Source: Tetrahymena thermophila SB210
Lineage: Eukaryota; Ciliophora; Oligohymenophorea; Hymenostomatida; Tetrahymenidae
DNA: 64,000 nucleotides
Direction of reading: 5' to 3'
NCBI RefSeq assembly: GCF_000189635.1
Contig: NW_002476246.1
Coordinates: forward strand, 248,001 to 312,000
Shown here: positions 59,801 to 64,000 of the stretch, one piece after another
How positions within the stretch are numbered: the stretch's first letter is position 1
Layout of the letters: every line of letters starts with the position of its first letter
The notes under the pieces: generated by a model
The model's input: only the letters and a program-made list of their open reading frames with translations
Told to the model about the DNA's origin: nothing
Databases searched by the model: none
Made by a program: the position numbers and the translations under genes

Positions 59801-62800
59801 GAATGTTACGAATGTATAAAACCAAATTATAAACCTAACTTAAGCAATATGAATATATGTGAGTGTGCTTTATAAAACTGTAAAATGTGTGATGAAGATG
59901 GCATTACATGCTTATAATGTTAGATGAATTATTATCAAGTAAACGGGATATGTTAATATTGCGATATATCCTAATTTAATTATGATTAATTCAATCAAAA
60001 ATGCTATAAATGCCATGCTTCATGCTCAACTTGTAATGGACCAACAGAAAGAGATTGCATAAAGTGTTTAAATGACAACTTTGTGTAAGATCCTTTAAAT
60101 TTTAATATTTGCAATTGTAAAATAAAAAATTGTTAACAATGTTCAATTGATGGAGCATTTTGTTAAAAATGTTCTGAAAACTTTTATTTAAGCAACTCTA
60201 AAACCGAATGCTTTTAATGTGATATTTAAAATCAATTTTTTATAGATAAATAAGAAAATACTTGTTTAAGTTGTCATGGAGATTGTAAAACTTGTAGTGG
60301 TACATAGAAAAATGAATGTTTAAGCTGCTTACATAAAGGATAATTTTTAAATGAGAGTAATTTTTGTGTCTGTCCATAAAATACTTGTTTAAAATGTGAA
60401 TTAGAAGAAATTACATCAAAAAAAATATGTTAGTGCGAGTAATGCTAATGTGATATAGAAAACTGTGAATAATGTATTTCTCAAGATGAAGAAACTTGTG
60501 AAGTTTGTAAGCCTAATTTTATTTTAATTGAAAATGGAAAAGTGTGTCAAAAACAAAAATATTGCAAAGTCGAAAATTGCTTGTAATGCTCCCTAAATTC
60601 TGATAAAATATGTTTAAAATGCTAAAAAGGGTTCTTCTTATCAGAAAATAATAGATTTTGTGATCTAACTTTTAATGAAATTAATTTATCTTAATAATTT
60701 CACCTAAATATGCAATTGACAGACGAAGGTTATAAAATAATTTTATAATTTGAAAAACCGCTTTTAATTAGAGATGAAAATAACTTTGATTAAATTATTG
60801 AAGTTCAGATCACATAAATTAAAAGAGAAGATTATAGCTATAAGATAAAAAAAGCATCTGAAAAGTAACTGAAAATACATCTTATGTTAAATGTAACTTG
60901 TAAAGAAGAAAGAGGAATTTTGAAAATTAAAGATGAAGGTTTTATCTAACTAAATTATTTGTCTAAGACAGAAGAGACTGTGGTCTTAGAAAATTTTGTT
61001 AAATTGAATCAAAATTAAAAGGAGCAACAGAAAAATATTCAGGTAGCTAGCCAAAGTATAACATCAACTGTTGTAGGGACTGTTATTCCTTTAGCCCTCC
61101 TAGGTAACTTTTACATAGTTTTTAGCATGCTTGATATCACTGGATTGATATACTACCTTCTCTATCTTGATATCAGATATCCCTTTAATGTTACTAGTTT
61201 TTGCAGTCTCTTTTAAAACTTTTAATTTGCTTTCATCCCTAATATGCTTTTAAAGTTCTTAGATACTAATTATGTGTAATGGGCACCTAAAAAATTTATT
61301 GAAAATGAATCTGATGGCTATTTTCTTCATGGAGCAGGGCAAAGCTTTACAATTATTAGTAAATTATTTTAAACTCACTTGCTTTTAATATTTTTTTAGT
61401 TTAGAAATTTTTTTCAAATTTTCAAATTATTTTAATTAAACATTAAAGTTAAAAAAAATTAAAAATAATCATTTTTTTGCCTTTATCAAAAAATTTTATT
61501 TATTCCTCTTTATTTTTTTTGAAGACATCCTTTAACTACTAAAAATAATAAATAAAATTTAATAATGTTTATAAAAAATTTTTTTAAACTAAAGCTATCT
61601 TTATGGTGATATACACTAGTTTAAAGATCCTACAACTTATTCCAATTAAATCGTTTAATAAATATATTACTGAAAAAATAAGAGGAGGATGGGAATATAG
61701 TGGATTCATAGATCTAATAGGTACAGTTTACCTTTACGTTTTAGTTTCAGTTCTTCTACAAGTGTACACCTTTGAAATTTATGACAATTCTTCTCAGATT
61801 AACTATATTTTATTTGCTATTTGTTCTTTTGCTGTCTTCGCTATACCAATAAAGTTTACACATATTATCTACAAATCCAAAAATGCTAAAGATGATACCT
61901 TTCTAAATCAGAGACTCGGTTCTTTAATAGGAGGCTTGAAACTTTTCAACTAAGACGATTAAATAGAATTTTAAGATATTTAAAATCAAAACGAAGATCA
62001 GGAAAATATCAATGAAAAAAAAAATTAAAAAACCAAAAAATCTTAATTACAATTAATTGAAGAGGAAGTTTGTGATAAAACAATAGAAATAAAGATTTTT
62101 TCACCTAAAGAATCATATAGAAGTTAAGATGGGAATATACTACAAAGTTAAAATTTAAATATCTATGAACAATAGCCAAAAGAAGGTTTTTGTATTAATT
62201 CTTCGAAATGTGTAGACTAATTTAAGCAAACATCAAATTTTTTTGGAACTGAAAAATATTCTTCAGCTAACCTATTGAATAAAAAAACTAAAAGACAAAT
62301 GTTATAAATAAAATTCAGTAAGTATACTAACATGCTTTTGTACTTTAGAAAAATAATATTTTCATGCATAGTAGTATATCTACATGATTACACTTATGTT
62401 TAGGTATGTTTGCTATCAGTTTTAAGCTTATTTGTTGGAGCTTACTACTTATACGTTATGCCTTAAGTTAGTAATTTTGATAACATCAAAAATGGAGTCA
62501 GTGAACTGATATTAATAATAATTATATTTTCAGCTGGGTTATTAAAGGATGACCCAAAGGAATAAAATGAAGAAGAAAGAATAAATATTGGATGGATCTT
62601 TGTTTCTTGTACAGCTTTTATAATCATGGTTTAAGCAATTGATTTGATAATTGAGCTTTTTAAATCTCTCTTATAACCAATCTTATCTTTATGTAGGAAG
62701 AAAGCAGCTAAGACAGTTCCTTCATTTGAATAGAAGGCCAAAAAGAGAAGAAAAAGTGTTAAGCAAAAAGAAAATTTTATATCTGAACCAAACAATATTT

Positions 62801-63168
62801 AAATTTAACAAAATAAATTCATAACATCACAAATAAACTTAAAGAGTATAGATCAAATTGGTAAGTATGATGAATAAAACCCTCCAAATTTAGGAGAGTT
62901 TCCTAATAGTGCTACAATTTTAGAAGATATTACACAATCTATTCCTATGAATCCTAGAAGAAAACGAATTAAATTTTTTAATACTTAAAATGAAAAATAG
63001 TAACTTTAAGTTATCTCTATTAAACCTAGGAATAGTAATTTAAATGTAAATGCTTAATCTCATGACTCTATAGCTTAAATTTATGATTAAAATAGCAATA
63101 TATAACCTAATTCTTCATCTAGATCGTACATTTAAGATTTTTCATCTGGCTAGTTTATTAAATCATGA
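56871..63168 (+). CDS. Very large Cys-rich, furin-like-repeat membrane protein (5' end and one frame change unresolved)
   Basis: Supported exons are about 56871-57322, 57406-61358 and 61595-63168 with TGA 63166-63168. The last two alone give about 1840 residues. The first encodes a Cys-poor ectodomain (YAVDSKESDINTHSFVFEVD...), but its two protein-like halves are in different frames, joining near 57100. The long exon encodes dozens of C-x-x-C modules: CHSSCKTCSGG, CDSSCQTCSGP and CHESCKTCHGPTERDC alternating with ICxCxIxNCxxC units, as in furin-like/growth-factor-receptor Cys repeats. It ends with a Cys-free domain and membrane spans (STVVGTVIPLALLGNFYIVF, then the YLYVLVSVLLQVY and LILIIIIFSAGLL spans in the last exon), with a polar Ser/Gln-rich cytosolic tail. 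Large Cys-rich multi-span proteins of this kind are an expanded family in Tetrahymena. Ligand and function are unknown. Confidence 0.8.
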
Positions 63169-63686
63169 AAAAAATTTTGCATTTTAAAGGCTTTATGATT
63201 TTTTTAAAAATACAACTCAATTTTAAATATTTAAATTATTTCAAATGTACAAAAATAATTTTTAAATTCTAATTAAACAATTAATCTTAAAGCTAAACTC
63301 TTTATTTAAGTAATGAATGTAGGTTGTTGATATATCAAGAGGAAAAATTATTTTCAAATGATTATTTATTCCTATTATTGAGACATATATTAAATTTAAA
63401 TAAATTTATATTCTTTAAGTATAAAAGAGCAAATATAATTGCTTTTAAATATTTAAACAGTATAAAAGAAATTAAAAAATTTTAAATTATTTTGTATGTC
63501 TGTAACTATATTATTATTTATTTATTTAAATTAAAATATAAAAAGTTATTTGATTTACTTTCCATTTTGAAATTTTTTAAGGATATTAAGTTTTTATAGA
63601 AATATCTTATGTCTTGTATTCGAATAGTAATTTCAACTTCTTCTTCTCTGACTGAATTTTTGATTTAAAGCATACAAACAAATAAA
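63169..63686. other. Convergent spacer
   Basis: About 520 bp of AT-rich DNA between convergent 3' ends. No gene is seen. Confidence 0.5.
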
Positions 63687-64000
63687 TCATAAAGAAATTA
63701 AAAAAACTAGAATAAAAATATTGATAATTATAATTATCCAAAGAGTATTGTTGCTTGTAGTCCTTAGTAAATCTTCAAATCTACTTGACATAGTCTACAT
63801 TTTTTAATTAACTTAATCTGCTCTTTTATTAATGTGCTCAAGAGGATCTGTAGAATCTACAATCATTTATCCTACTTGCTTTTATTTGCTAATCAGTGAT
63901 TCTACTAAATCGTTTGCACTATCTATAGCTTAGTTTTCTTTTTATTATAAGGCAGATCTATGTTACTAAATTTCATAAGAAGACATATCTTGCATTTCTA
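63687..64000 (-). CDS. Tail-anchored helical protein, SNARE-like (possibly truncated by window edge)
   Basis: The minus-strand frame ends at TGA 63687-63689 and is open to the window edge. An in-frame ATG at 63995 would give 102 residues, but the true start may lie outside. The visible protein is a long amphipathic helix with heptad hydrophobics (for example ANDLVESLISKQKQVGQMIV and MQTMSSRFEDLL) followed directly by a single C-terminal hydrophobic span (LWIIIIINIFILVFLISL) and stop. A coiled-coil SNARE motif plus tail anchor has exactly this layout, and a Q lies where a zero-layer Gln could be. Assignment to a SNARE subfamily is not possible, and another tail-anchored coiled-coil protein is an alternative. 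Confidence 0.5.

Overview
The window looks like macronuclear DNA of a ciliate, most likely a Tetrahymena species. Base composition is extremely AT-rich. Every recognisable protein is read with TAA and TAG as glutamine and only TGA as stop, so a standard-code search sees only fragments. Introns are short to medium GT...AG and very AT-rich. No telomere or rDNA is visible. Species identity is inferred, not proven.

Layout. (1) 1-430: two near-identical tRNA-Gly(GCC) genes. (2) 431-4979: divergent pair, a coiled-coil protein (-) and a tandem cyclic-nucleotide-binding protein (+). (3) 4980-7346: spacer with one copy of an ~870 bp non-coding repeat. (4) 7347-14859: a leucine-rich-repeat (LRR) gene (+) built from 20 tandem exon+intron units, one LRR per exon; one intron carries a small TA-flanked inverted-repeat element. 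(5) 15783-24987: two tandem GH38 alpha-mannosidase genes (-). (6) 25853-26380: glutathione peroxidase (-), followed by a second inverted-repeat element and the second copy of the ~870 bp repeat. (7) 29051-30661: repetitive Cys-rich GPI-type surface protein (+). (8) 31207-46002: three decayed mannosidase relics and two more intact GH38 genes (+). (9) 46617-48231: a second LRR gene (-) with the same one-repeat-per-exon design but short introns. (10) 48861-49975: papain-family cysteine protease (-). (11) 52425-54702: membrane protein resembling a degenerate sensor kinase (+). (12) 56871-63168: very large Cys-rich multi-membrane-span protein (+). (13) 63687-64000: tail-anchored, SNARE-like protein (-), running to the window edge.

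Themes. GH38 enzymes and the cysteine protease suit a phagotroph with a large lysosomal and secreted hydrolase repertoire. The mannosidase region shows active birth and death of genes: four intact copies, three relics and a duplicated relic+gene block. The two LRR genes show modular growth by exon+intron duplication with every internal exon frame-symmetric. I found no operon-like organisation, CRISPR array or prokaryotic mobile element. Exon boundaries were placed by eye from GT/AG, reading phase and comparison among paralogues; 5' exons of both LRR genes and of the large Cys-rich gene are unresolved.
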